Origin: Strongyloides papillosus
Taxonomy: Eukaryota > Nematoda > Chromadorea > Rhabditida > Strongyloididae
Length of the DNA: 64,000 bases
NCBI GenBank assembly: GCA_005656395.1
Contig: SRSI01000017.1
Coordinates: 310,001-374,000, forward strand
Direction of reading: 5' to 3'
Position 1 is the stretch's first letter. Each line of letters begins with the position of its first letter. The notes beneath the pieces are model-generated. The model was not told the origin of the DNA. It made no database searches and saw nothing but the letters and a program-made list of their open reading frames with translations. Positions 11,992 to 24,452 of this stretch are shown here, one piece after another. The position numbers and the translations under genes are program-made.

Positions 11992-13922
11992 AAAAATAAT
12001 GCAATGAGACCTTACAATATTATCTGAAATATTAAATTAACGATTCTTTATATTGTTAATCATGTCAAACCCATTTGATCTTATAGCTTGTAAAGTATAT
12101 AATTTATCATAAAACTAAACGATAACTGTATTGAATAAATGTAAACTACATCAATTAGAAACTAAATGCTAACAATATTGAATGAATTTAAGCAAAGCAA
12201 AGCAAAGCTGTATTGCTAAAAAATAAATTAATTTTAAAAGATAAAAGTTCACGATCTTACAATGATGAAATGGGGTAAATGATGTGGGAAATACAGTCAT
12301 GGTAATGATTTTTCTATCACTTTATCATAACTGATTGACATTTCAGTCCATATGTTTTTAAAAATAGAGAGTAATCGAAATTATTTTAAATAGATATATA
12401 ATCTAATATATTTTGCTTTTGTTTTTTTTAGTATTATAACAGAAATGAAATATTTGCATTTGCTTCATATTTTCATTATCTAAAATAATAAATACATATT
12501 ATAAATGATAAAAATCATTCAATTATGTTATAAATTATTGGAATTTCATACAATCTTTGTCATAAAATAATGCACAATATTTTAATTATCTTATAAATCT
12601 TTAATATTGTAATAAATAAGAAGAATATTTAAGTTAGAGTTTCAATTTGAGAATTTACTACAAGAATAATACTTGTTTTTCCCTGCTAGTTGGTTGATTG
12701 AAATCTTAAATTTCAAAAATTATTTTACAATAATTTATTTTAAAAAAGTAATTTTCATGTAAATATTTATAGCCTTTCTCGATTGTCGTATATTGTCTTT
12801 GATTTGTACAGGGTGAGGTAAAATATGGATCACAACTATTATCAAATTTCGAAATTTTCTAATAAAAAAGTTTGCAATGTATAGTAAGATCATTTCAATT
12901 ATGATTTAAAATTATTTAAATTTCTTTATCTTTATCAGCATAATTTATTTATACTAATAAAAAAGAATAAGTTGTACAAAAAAATTATTTATTTATAAAA
13001 TATATGTAATGCATATTTTGGCCTACCCTGTATACTGCATAAAATTTTCAAATGTTAGCCAGAAAATAAGTATAATATTATTATAAAATTGTTAAAAGTA
13101 AAAAGGTTACCAAAATTTAAATTGTTTTAGTAATTTTTGAGGAACAATTATTAAGTTTAATATTTGCACAAAACTTTTAAATTTTAAGGAGAAAACATGT
13201 CTCTTCAAAAATAATCATTATGTATAAATTTACTATAAACTTAAATTAACTTCAAACCAATTTATTGGAAAAAATGAACCATAATTATGGATAAAATTAA
13301 TATAGCCAATATTACAATAAACTTTAAATATCTTGGCCAAGCCAAATAAGTATTAATATAAATGTGGAATTTAATATTTAATAAGAAAATGTGAGAATAG
13401 ATTATTTACTAATCTCACTTTTTTAATGAAAATATAAATGATCTATGAAAGTGATTATAAAAACTTTAACATTGCTTAATATGAAATGATTTAATTTTAT
13501 TGACCAATGTTCTAAAAGTACCATTGAGAGGATTTATAAAAATTTACTTCACAAATTTAACACTTATTCTTTATTTTTGCTACTTTTGTCAAAAACTTTT
13601 TAAAATATACAAGAAGATATAAATGGTGATTTTTAATAGTATTAAAAAAGAGCGAAAGTAATATTTTTAAAATATATGCGGTTGAAATGCATACAAAAAC
13701 GATCATTTGAGCGAAGTTTGAAACTTAATAGATTCATATAGAATCTAAAAAAATATGCTTATTTTTATATCAATGGTCTAACAAGTTTTTTTTAAATAAT
13801 TAATGAAAAAAATTGATTTTCGAATTGTTAATTAATTATTTTTATAACAAAAAAGTAATAAATTAAAATTTGTTGTATTGTCCTATTGATTAAAATCTAA
13901 AATTATTATTTCACTACCCATT
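11992..13922. other. Spacer between the two helicase copies
   Basis: No supported gene. It contains a small mariner-type MITE (12809-13030) and a short AGCAA-type microsatellite near 12194-12209. The sequence just 3' of each helicase copy (near 9860-9910 and 13860-13922) is recognisably similar, so the duplicated unit included some downstream flank. Confidence 0.55.
12809..13030. mobile_element. Mariner-type MITE, 222 bp, TA-flanked
   Basis: Begins CAGGGTGAGGTAAAATATGG and ends with the inverted counterpart ATATTTTGGCCTACCCTG. It is flanked by TA on both sides (12807-12808, 13031-13032), the target duplication of Tc1/mariner elements. The same CAGGGTG terminal type recurs at 27450 and 48749. 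No coding capacity. Confidence 0.85.
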
Positions 13923-15973
13923 TTATAACAAATATTGACCAGCATCAATGGATACACCACTATTTAACAATGTGTTTTTTAATTTTTCAAACGTATCATC
14001 AGTAGACAACATGTCTGTATTTCCTATAAAAACAAATTGTCTTTTAGCTCTCGTCAAGGCAACATTCATTCGTTTTTTTTCGCTCAAAAATCCAACATTT
14101 TTACTTTTATTATCTCTAACATAACAAAATATAATTACTTCTTTTTGTTGTCCCTGGAATCCATCGACAGTACTGACTTTAATATTGTGACCTTTTAAAT
14201 GTTCTTCAATTTTGATTTTCTAAAAAATCTATATTTTATTTACTAAAAAAAACAAACCTGTGCACTGTAAGGTGTTATTATTCCTATGCCTGATTCTTTT
14301 AATCCATTATTGAGTAAATATTTGACATATTTTGCACAGACCATCACTTCTTTTACATTAGCGAAACTTCTTTGTATCATTATTTCTCTAAAATTAGAGC
14401 AATTTTTGGAATCGAAAACAAGTAACGGTGAATTAAATTTTTCATCGTTTTTTATTGAAGATAAATCAGAGAGTGTTATATTTTCAACACTCTTATCGGC
14501 TATCATAGCATTTCCATAGAAAGTTTTTGAAGACCATTCCATTATTTTTTTATTCATTCTATATTGTGTGTCTAACATAATCTTATCAACTTTAGGAAGA
14601 TTCTTCCATAAATACTCCATAATTGAAATGTCTAGCTGGCAATCTTTTACAGCTGACTCAGAAGTTAAAGTTGTTGCCAGTTGATTATGATCACCAACAA
14701 CAATTGAACGTTTACCAGATAATAAAAACCTCCATGAAACACATTCTAAAATTTGACTCCCTTCTTCAAGCAAAACAACATCAGGAGTGAATTTAGTCTT
14801 CGCAATAAGACCCATAACATTTCTACCCATAGAAGTAAATATAATTTGTGAATCATTTATAATATTTCTGTTAATTCCAAGTTTTGCACTAACAACCAAA
14901 TCACTGTAATCTTTAATGCATTCACTATTACCATCTCCCTCTTTAATTTCATCAATTAATTCAGCCATATATTCTAAATTTTCGAAATCTTTGTGACTTT
15001 TAGTTTTTATATCAATATGAGCACTTTCATCACCCACCATAGCACAAGCTTTGTATTTCATTAAATCAATTCTTTCATAAATATTTGTTAGCACAGTGGG
15101 TCTTGGAACAACAACTAAAATTTTCTGCCCATCTTCTAATAGTTGTCTGAGTATTTCAACAATTACTTGTGTCTTACCGGTTCCTGGTGGTCCACCAATA
15201 CAAAGAATTTGTCGTTTTGAGTTCAATGCTGCCTTAATTGCATTTTTCTGGGTTGTATTAAATTCGCCATTAAATTTAACAGGCCTATCTGAGTATGCTA
15301 CTGGGGACAATGATCCTTTGTAAATCGATTCTAATGTTTTCCAGCCAGGCATTTTAGTGAATCCACCCGCGTGCAAGAAATCCAAAACACCATCCAAGGA
15401 ATTTTTAGCTGACGGAAGTAGATCAAAAATACTATTTTCTTTAATTTCTTTCCAATCATCTATAGAAGAAACTAATTTCATAAGAATTGTCCCATTTTTA
15501 GGGTTATAATCCATTAAATACGATAAAAATTGTTTGTCATTTTGTTTTAAATTAAATGCCTTAAATTTTGGAAAGGCTGAGGGATTTAGGCCAATAAATT
15601 TACTATCAGAAAGTTCAATAACATTTCCATATAAGGTATCGTATGATGTTTTTTTTGCCCTAATATTGTGAAAAGCTTGATTTCTTACAGATGAATTTTT
15701 CTCAATATTCTCTGACCTTTTAAAAATAAGTATAAAGAGAGGAAAAACTTACAATGTTAAGTCTTGAATTGCAAGAATCTCAGCTTCTAAACCTTTTTTG
15801 AAGAGACTTAATTTTTCGTCAAAAATAAAGGGAGTATGAATTTTTGGTTTTTTTTTAGTTTTTTTTTCGCACAAAAGTTTGGAAGTCGTTAAATACCTAA
15901 CTGAAGGTCCTGAATTTTTAATATTTTGGAATCCCACTATATACAATAACCTGTTAAAGGGTTTCATTTCCAA
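13923..15973 (-). CDS. UPF1-like SF1 helicase, intact copy 2, possibly mitochondrial
   Basis: Three exons (15973-15753, 15716-14258, 14219-13923) give about 658 residues. Motif I GGPPGTGKT lies near residue 248, motif II is LEEGSQ near 385 (family usually DEA/S/GQ, so Asp is replaced by Glu), motif III is GDHNQL, then IMLDTQYRMNKKIMEW, GIGIITPYSAQ, STVDGFQGQQKE near 575 and MNVALTRAKRQF near 608. This is the UPF1/SMUBP2/Sen1 branch of superfamily 1. The N-terminus (MKPFNRLLYIVGFQN...SVRYLTTSKLL) is rich in Arg, Ser and hydrophobics with few acids, compatible with a mitochondrial presequence. That is an inference from composition only. It is the apparent functional partner of the decayed copy 4 kb downstream. 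Nucleic-acid target unknown. Confidence 0.85.
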
Positions 15974-16760
15974 TCATATCTGATACAAAAAAAATATTAA
16001 AATGACACTTTACCAAAATTATTTGAAACATTAGATTAACTTTCTTAAAATATTAATCAAATCACCAACAAAATTAGTAGGAATTTGCATTAGTGAAATA
16101 TTGTACTATCAAAAATGCGTAGTACAGATAGTGTATAAAATAACAATGAATATTCTAGTTATTCAAATTTTTCGGGAGCATATAATTTTTTTGACGACAT
16201 TTAAAATTTTTACTGTTAATATAACAACTGTCCTATATCTTTTTGCGAAAACACAATTTGATAACCCTCTTTTCATATAAACGATGTGTACTTTTAAAAG
16301 TGTTTTTGGACATTAATAAAAATAAGGATTTCTGAAATGACAATATCACTTCTTGGAGTATTTCAAGTTTTTTAATTTATCTAATGCGTTAGATAGTAAA
16401 CGAAAAGAATTACAAACACATAACACATACTACAATAAACATGTCGTCACTGTTTATCAGTGAAAAAAATTTAATTTTAACATTAAACTAATAAATCTAA
16501 TTTTGATTTGAAATAGTTATTAAATATATCAATTTCTTTCTTCTTCAATTTGCATATACTCATTCTCTCAATTAAGATGTAAATAAAATATACTAATTAG
16601 AAAAATTTGCAAAATAAATATACATTCCTTCCCAACAATATGAGAATGTAATCCTGTACGGAAAGGGTAGATAATAATAAACATTGGTGAATTAACAGCT
16701 ACTACATATTTCATTTACATTTTATTGTTAAGATTATTATTATTAGAATATATTTAATAG
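15974..16760. other. Divergent intergenic region between helicase and COQ6
   Basis: AT-rich, about 790 bp, with no supported gene. It must contain the promoters of the helicase (minus) and of COQ6 (plus), both of which have mitochondrial-looking N-termini. Confidence 0.5.
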
Positions 16761-18176
16761 ATGGTTTCAAGTTGTTTAATTCAATCAAGGCGTTTCTTGT
16801 CAAGCTCCAAATTCTATGATGTAGTTGTTGTCGGTGGAGGAATGGTTGGAAATGCAATGACAGCTGCATTAGGAGGATCACCAGCTATGAAGGAATCAGA
16901 TATTCTACTATTAGAAGCAGGCAAAACTCAGAAACTCCCTGATAAACCTTCAGAAGTATTTAGCAATCGAGTTTCTGCTGTAAGCCCTGCATCAGTTAAT
17001 CTTTTCAAAAGTAAATTATTTTCTACCACATTTCTCTAATAATTAAAAACGACATATTTAGAATTAGGTGTATGGGAGAATATCGTGAATTACCGTGTTG
17101 CCCCTGTAAATGAAATGCGTGTAATGGATGATTGTTCTCAATCAAATATATTTTTTGATACAACTTCACCTTCTGAGGTTATTGCACATATTATTGAGAA
17201 TAATATAATAATAGGATGTTTACATAATAAAATTACTACGTTTGATAATGTTGAAGTGAGAGAACAAGTTAACGTTACTGAGATTCAAATTCCACCAACT
17301 ATCGGAGAATTAGCGAAAATTAAATTAAGTGACGGAAGTTTTATCTCAACAAATCTTGTCATTGGAGCAGATGGTTTCAATTCATCGGTTAGGAAGGCAA
17401 TGGGGACAGAGTATACGACATGGAATTACGATCAAATGGGTATTGTAGGTACATTGAAGATAAATAATTATGGTTTAAAAAATGAGACTGCTTGGCAACG
17501 TTTTACATCACTAGGACCTTTGGCTTTATTACCTTTAGGTGATGGTTTCAGTTCTCTTGTATGGACGACATCAATTGAAAATGGTAAAAGATTACTAGAT
17601 TTAAAGGAGGATGAATTTATTGATGAATTAAATCACCACCTTCAAACAGAGTCAAAACAAAATTCTTTTGTAAATCAATCATTATTCATGTTTGAAAAAT
17701 TAGTTAATTGTTTACCACTTGGTACAGCTTCCGAAAAAGCATCTCTCACTACAGGTATAAAGATTCCCCATGTTGTGTCTTTACAAACAGATACCCGTGC
17801 CGGATTCCCTCTTGGATTTGGTCATGCTCACAGTTATATTTCACCTAGAGCAGCATTAATTGGAGATGCTGCTCATAGAATGCATCCTCTAGCTGGTCAA
17901 GGAGTCAATTTAGGATGGTCCGATGTTAGAATTTTACTAGATGTTATTGAAAATTTAACAAAAGAAGGTGGTGATTTAGGAAGTTTAACTTATTTAAAAG
18001 AGTATGAAAGTAAAGCACAAAAACACAATCTTCCTGTCATGGTAGGAGTTGATTGGTTAAATAGATTATATAGAACTGAATTTACACCAGTTGTTATGGC
18101 ACGATCATTGGGATTATTTGGCGTTAATAAATTGACACCATTAAAAGATCTTATAATTTATCAAGCATCACATTAG
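16761..18176 (+). CDS. coq-6: Ubiquinone biosynthesis monooxygenase COQ6
   Basis: Two exons, 16761-17010 and 17062-18176 (50-nt intron ending ATTTAG), encode about 454 residues. A short basic/serine N-terminus (MVSSCLIQSRRFLSSSKF) fits mitochondrial import. The FAD-binding GxGxxG lies in YDVVVVGGGMVGNAM, the class A flavoprotein hydroxylase DG motif in VIGADGFNSSVRKAMG, and the GD motif in ALIGDAAHRMHPLAGQG. SNRVSAVSPASVNL and LGVWENI match the COQ6-type wording. The enzyme hydroxylates C5 of the ubiquinone head-group precursor on the matrix side of the inner membrane, working with the COQ complex and an electron donor chain. No missing motif seen. Confidence 0.9.
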
Positions 18177-18328
18177 TTACTTTTTGAATATTCAAAATTT
18201 GTAGTTGAATATAGGTAATAAACATTTTACGATATGTTATTTAAATTTCCCGTATTATATTAAAATTATAGTAGAAATTTTCTTTATAATTACCAAAAAA
18301 ATATGACAGAAATGTATTGTTTTTCATC

Positions 18329-21300
18329 ATGACTTCTTCAAGTGATGCAGGGAAAAAGGCTCGGAAGAATGTTTTCGACAAAATGATATTATTTCACGTT
18401 GTAAGTCTTAAATATACATTTTTGATTATTTTGTTTTAGATGAGATATGCTCGTAAATTTGATTGGGTACTTTTTATGATAACTGTACTTCTGGCATTCC
18501 TTTCTGGCTTAATACAACCCCTTGAAAACATCATTCTGGGAAGTTACTTTGAAACATACCTTTATGGTCACAAACATTTTTTGGAAATGAAAAACGCATC
18601 TAATATTAGTACTATTGAAACGATGGCTCACAAGGACACTCAATCTCATGTATATTTATCTTTTATGGTTCTAATAACTTTATTTTTATCGGTATGTTTA
18701 ATATTAAAATTTGAATATTAATTAAATATATTTTAGGCTTCATGTAATACCATTTTAATTGAAAGGCAGATTAAAGTTATGAAGAATTTATATTTTAAGA
18801 ATGTTCTTAGACAGGATATGAATTGGTTTGAGAAGAATCCACCAGGAGAGATTGCTGCATCAATGTCGACAACATTTGACAAGATTCGTAGTGGATTGAA
18901 CGTTAAACTAACTTTATTTGTATCAAGTTCTACCTATGTGATGTCATCAATTGTAATATCACTATATTATAACAGGTATATGGGTTATACAATGTTTGCA
19001 AGTACTTGTGTAACAATTTTACCTCTCTTTTGTGGTATTCATTTTCACAGGAGATATGAAAAAAGGGAATTACTTTTGACTTCATCAATTGGTTCATTAG
19101 TTGAGGAGGTGTTAAATGGTATAAAAACGGTAATATGCTTCAATGGACAGTTGTTTGAGATTAAAAGGTATTCAAATGCTGTGGATAAATTAATTGAAGC
19201 CTCTAAACGAAAATTAGCCTTTATAACAACAAGTTCCTGTATTTTTTATTTCTGTATATATTCTCAAAATGCAATTTATATCTATTTAGCTTATGACTTG
19301 ATATGTCAGGAAGTTATTGTGTTTGGTACTTTGATGTGTGTTTTACTTTGTTCAAATGGATCCGCTTTTCGTCTCCAAGAGTTAACATACCAAGTTCTTA
19401 AATTTAAAGAGGCGTTATCTCTTACAATAAAAGTCTTAAAAGTAATTGATTCTTCACCAGAAATAGATAGTCTCGATACAAAAGGTGAAAGACTTGATAG
19501 TGTCATTGGAAATATTGCTTTTGAAAATGTTTCTTATTCATATAAATCAAGACCCACTGAATTGGCAATTGATAGTTTATCATTCAAGATTAATGCAGGT
19601 GAATCTTGTGCAATAGTTGGGAAGTCAGGTAGCGGTAAAAGTACAATAATCAATTTGTTGATGAGGTTCTATAATCCAAACTCGGGTAAAATATTAATTG
19701 ATGGAAAGTCACATGAAAAGTTGAATATAAATTGGTTTAGAGGAATTACTTCTGTTGTTTCTCAAGATCCTGTTTTATTTACTGGTACAATAAGGGAAAA
19801 TATTTTGATTGGAAATCCAAATGCAACCGATTGTGAGATTGAATTAGCTTGTAGAATGGCTCATGCTGAAGATTTTATTGAAGCTCTTCCTGATAAGTAT
19901 AACACGATGATAGGAGATGGGCAATTCAAAATGTCTGGAGGACAAAAACAGAGGATTGCGATTGCTAGAGCTTTGGTAAGAAATCCAAAGATTTTAATTT
20001 TGGATGAAGCTACCAGTGCATTGGATGCATCAAGTGAAAGGAAAGTTCAAATAGCCTTAAATGAAGCCTCAAAAGGTCGAACAACATTGGCAGTAAGCCA
20101 TAAGTTGAATTCAATAAAGAATTATGACAAAATTATTGTCTTCGCTCGTGGAAAGATTGTCGAACAGGGAAAGCATGATGAACTTATGGAAAAGAAGGGT
20201 GAATACTACAAACTTTTTATGTGTGAATCACAAGGCAGCCCAAGTAAAGATAAAAGTAGAAAGAAAGTAATTAAAGTTTTTGATAAAAGTCAAAATAGTA
20301 CTGAATCAACTGTATGTACTAGTCCATCGTTCTCTTCAAAACTAGGAGTAGCTTTAATTGACAATTTAGTTAGTAAATGTATGATTCCTTTAACTCCTAA
20401 TTCTGTTTTAAAGAAATTCACAGGAACAACAGAGAAAGCTGGAATCAATATTTATTCTAAAGATTTAATTTCTTTAGATCCTGACGTCCAAGATTGCTTA
20501 AACCGTTTATTGAAAGATCAAAGTAAACCAGAAGAGATTATTGAAAAGAAAACAGGTCTTATGGAGATAATTAAATTTTCAAAAAGCGAGAAAAAACGAT
20601 TCTTTATTGGGATGATATTTGTTCTTATTAAATCTTTCTATTATCCAATTTCTGTTTTCATAATGGGATACATTTTTAAGATATTTGGTTCTCCTTATTA
20701 TGATGAAAGAGTTAAAGAGAAACTTATAATTGTTGGGATTTTTATCATTACATCATCACTTGGTAATACAGCTGTTTATGCAATGTGTAGTTATTTCATT
20801 GGATTAACAGGAATTAGAATATCAAGAAAAGTTAGGCTTTCGGCATATACGAATATTATGAGACAGGATATGACATTTTTTGAAAATTTAGTACATGGTA
20901 CTGGATCCTTAACAAAAACTCTCTCTTCAGATGCTTTGGTATTTTCTCAGGGACTAGATTTAACATGTATTGATGCCTTGGTAGGAATATTCACAGTTAT
21001 CATAACATTAGTCTTTACATCATTGTCAAACACCTTTCTGGGATTAGCAGCTGTGGCTATTATGGCATCAGTGGCTTTAATGAGTTACGCTCTCATAACT
21101 ATAACTCATTCAATACTCCGTAAAAGTGACGTCTATGAAAAAAGATCAATTAATATTGGATTGGAATGTATTAATAATGTTAAAACAATACAATGTCTAT
21201 CAAGAATTGAGGAGATGTCGGAGAAGTACTTTGATTCATTGGAAAAGATTTATAGTTATAAAATAAAATCGGGCATAATATCAAATTCATCTTTCTCATT

Positions 21301-22294
21301 AGGATATAGTACAATTATCCAAGCTAATGCACTTTCATATAGCGGTGGATCAAAACTTGTTACATTGGGTCTTGCAACTCCATACGATATTATTATGGGA
21401 TGTCAATTTATTAATTATATTTCATTTTCCTTCTGCTTAGTCACTCCATATATAAATGACTACGTACCTTTCCGTGTATCCGGAAACAAATTATTTAAAA
21501 TTATTGAAAGGAGACCTAAGTTTGATAACCTTTCAAATAAAGGAAAAACTTCACGGATTTTGGGTAATGTAAAAATGAAGCATGGTTATTTTTCATATCC
21601 TCACGTACCTAACAAGTTAATATTAAAAAATATGGACTTTAAAGTTGATGTTGGTGAAACATTAACACTTGTTGGTTTGTCTGGAAGTGGTAAAAGCACT
21701 ACAATGGAAATAATGGAACGTTTGTATGATTTGTTAGATGGAGTCTTAGAAATAGATAATATTAATGTTAAAGAATTTAATATAAGACATTATAGAAATG
21801 CTGTAAGTGTCGTCAGTCAAGAACCAACTCTTTTTGATTTAACTATAAGAGAAAATATTTGTTATGGTATGGAAAATGTTTCTGATGAAGAGTTGCGCAA
21901 AGCAGCAACAATAGCAAATATTCATAGTTTTATTGAACGTCTCCCAGAGAAGTATGATAGTCCTGTTGGAATAAAGGGAAGAAATTTTTCTGGAGGTGAA
22001 AGACAGCGTATTTCAATTGCAAGAGCTTTAGTTAGGAAACCAAAAATTTTGTTGTTGGATGAAGCAACAAGTGCATTAGATACTGTCAATTCAATAGATG
22101 TTGAAAATGCATTAGAAAAAGCTAAATTAGGGAGGACATGTATAATTATAAGTCATAAACTCAATTCAGTCATCAATTCTACATTCATTGGCTATGTTCA
22201 GGATGGTAGAATAATAGAATTTGGAAATCATGAAAGTTTAATGAATCAAAAAGGATTATATTATGATCTTGTCCAGCAACAACAATTAGATTAA
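18329..22294 (+). CDS. ABCB full transporter (P-glycoprotein/multidrug resistance type)
   Basis: Three exons, 18329-18400, 18440-18691 and 18737-22294, join in frame to about 1293 residues with the TMD-NBD-TMD-NBD layout of P-glycoproteins. NBD1 has Walker A GKSGSGKST (near residue 403), Q-loop VVSQDP, signature MSGGQKQR, Walker B ILILDEATSAL and switch His in AVSHKL. NBD2 has GLSGSGKST (near 1089), VVSQEP, FSGGERQR, ILLLDEATSALD and IISHKL. All ATPase residues are present in both halves. N-glycosylation sites (NAS, NIS) lie in the first extracellular loop after TM1, as in the family. It likely exports hydrophobic xenobiotics or lipids at the plasma membrane; nematode paralogues are associated with drug tolerance. 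The substrate is not deducible. The first coding exon is only 24 codons. Confidence 0.92.
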
Positions 22295-22435
22295 AGATAA
22301 TAATCAAAGTAACAATAATATAATTTATTGAAATTATTTTTTTTCAATTTAGTAAGCAAATTCAAAACATATTATAATTTTCATAAAGAATTATTATATT
22401 AAAATTTTTTTTTATTGCAGTGAGAGAGTTGTTGT

Positions 22436-23835
22436 TAGTGTAATCAAGAAAAAGAGTACCTAGACTATACATTCCGGCTCATCAATTTTTGTTTACTCAC
22501 TTGCTCTTTGGAGAGAGCGAAATAAATTTTGGCGCTCACTTTGCTCGCTCAATATTTTTTAATTTATAAAAAACCGTAGAAACCGTAGAAAAATGTATTT
22601 GTAGCTATTTTTCATGTTTTTTATACAACTAAATTAAAAAGAAGCAATGATATTATAAATTATTTAATAATAAAGAAATAAGGTACTTTTTGGTTTTATC
22701 CCTCCTAAAAAAATAGGCATTTAAATAGTTATTAATCATGATTTTTGATTATTTATAAATAGGTTATAAAAGTAAGAATATTTTAAAACATTTATCACTA
22801 AAAAAAATCTTTAAAATTAATTTTAAAATTAAAAAAATATTAAATTTTAAACTTTTTATCGTAAAAATTTTTAATATTATTTAAGAATCACCTACTTTTG
22901 AATACTCTCTCCGTATATCAGAAATAATAAGAGTATCCTCATTTACCCTTATATTAGTAATTCTATTAAAGTTGTAGAACTCCTATCATACTCTGTCTTA
23001 AAGACTTCTTACTTTCCCAGAGACTTTATTATTAGTAATTTTTTGTAAAAAAAATCATTTTTTTACTAACAATTTTTCGAAAAAATTTATTTGATTTAAC
23101 TTATATCCAATAATTCATGTGATAATAGTTCAATTTCATGTGTTTTATTGGAAGGTGATAAAACCGAAAAGTATATAACAGTACCAAAACCTCGTTCTCG
23201 GTGAAAAGATACATTTATTATGAATTAATTTTGCACACTCAAAAGTTTGAAAATAAAATTTTGATTATTATATTATCAATTTACCTGACAATATAAAAGT
23301 ATTGCCGTCCGAGGCATTTGAATGCTTTATCGTTTGTGATTGAGCTATAGTTGAAGCAAACATTTCTTTTAAATTAATTACATTTTGATCTTTATTGGTT
23401 AAAAATTAAAATGCTTACTTTTGTAGAGACTTGTTTGTAAATGTAATATTAGGTATATTCTTATTTTTTATTATTTTAATGAGAAAAGCTCTTATTATTT
23501 AATATTCAGTGATATCTTCTTGTAGTCTTCAACAAATATTCAAATGCCTCGAACGGCGATACTTTTATATTGCCAGGTAAAGTGATAATATAAAAATCTA
23601 AATTTATTTTCATCCTTTTGAGTGTGCAAAATTTATTTTCATACTTTTGAGAGCGCAAAATGAATCTCAATATAAAAGTATGTTTTTACAAAAACGAAGT
23701 TTTTGGTATTGTTATTTATTTTCATAATTTTTCGTGACAAAAATTAATTATCTACAAACTCTACAATGAAAAATGTTTATATTGTAAATAGCCAAAAAAA
23801 CAGTTTCTAGGTACGTCTTTTCAATCATGACATTA
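22436..23835. repeat. Complex inverted-repeat region with two side-by-side hairpins
   Basis: Near the outer edges AAAAAGAGTACCTAGA (about 22449) and its imperfect inverse TCTAGGTACGTCTTTT (about 23806) face each other. Inside, GGTACTTTTTGGTTTTATC (22683) pairs with GATAAAACCGAAAAGTAT (about 23157). A second hairpin pairs GTATTGCCGTCCGAGGC (about 23300) with the inverse near 23545, its outer arms carrying the TTTTGCACACTCAAAAGTTT-type block. No open frame. Probably a nonautonomous foldback-type element. I could not fix a target duplication. Confidence 0.5.
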
Positions 23836-24452
23836 ATTAATTTTTAAATCATTTAAATCTATATTAAACATAAGAAAAAAAAACAGTAAAAATTGTAAAT
23901 TTACAACAATAAAACGAAGATAATTTACAAAAATCTTCACTTAAATGGATTTTAGTTTCTAAAAATATGCATTAACAAAGTTAAAAGTTAATGTATAAAG
24001 ATTTTAAATCCAAAAAGTTAGAATTTTTTTTAAAGTCTAATTTGTTTTTAATATTATTGTCACGAAAAACCTTCCGATTACAAAAAAACTACGATTTTTT
24101 TATCTTTATTTTAACATAATTATTCAACACAACGTAATGACACACATACATATTAAATTTGTATGTGTGTGTCAAATCTATAGTTAATTTGAGGACCGGC
24201 CATTAATTCAAAAAAATCACCATTTTTGGCACTTTGGCCTTAATTATCTCCACTTTGGAGAAACTTTTTTTGAAATTTTTTTTTAAATTATGGTAGTCCA
24301 TGTTGGAGTCTACCTCCATGCAAAATTTCAGAGTCTAAATCTCAAATTAAAGGGGGTCAAAAATGCTAACGTTGCATATTCGTTGCATATGTTAACGAAT
24401 CAATATAAAAGTATATAAAAACTCATTTAAATTGAACAAGGAATTCAAAGTA
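23836..24452. other. Intergenic repeat-like DNA with a 35-bp near-perfect hairpin
   Basis: At 24130-24164 GACACACATACATA and TATGTGTGTGTC flank a short AT loop. The following 300 bp (GGACCGGCC, GGTAGTCCATGTTGGAGTC) looks like decayed transposon sequence, but no family is recognised. Confidence 0.4.
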
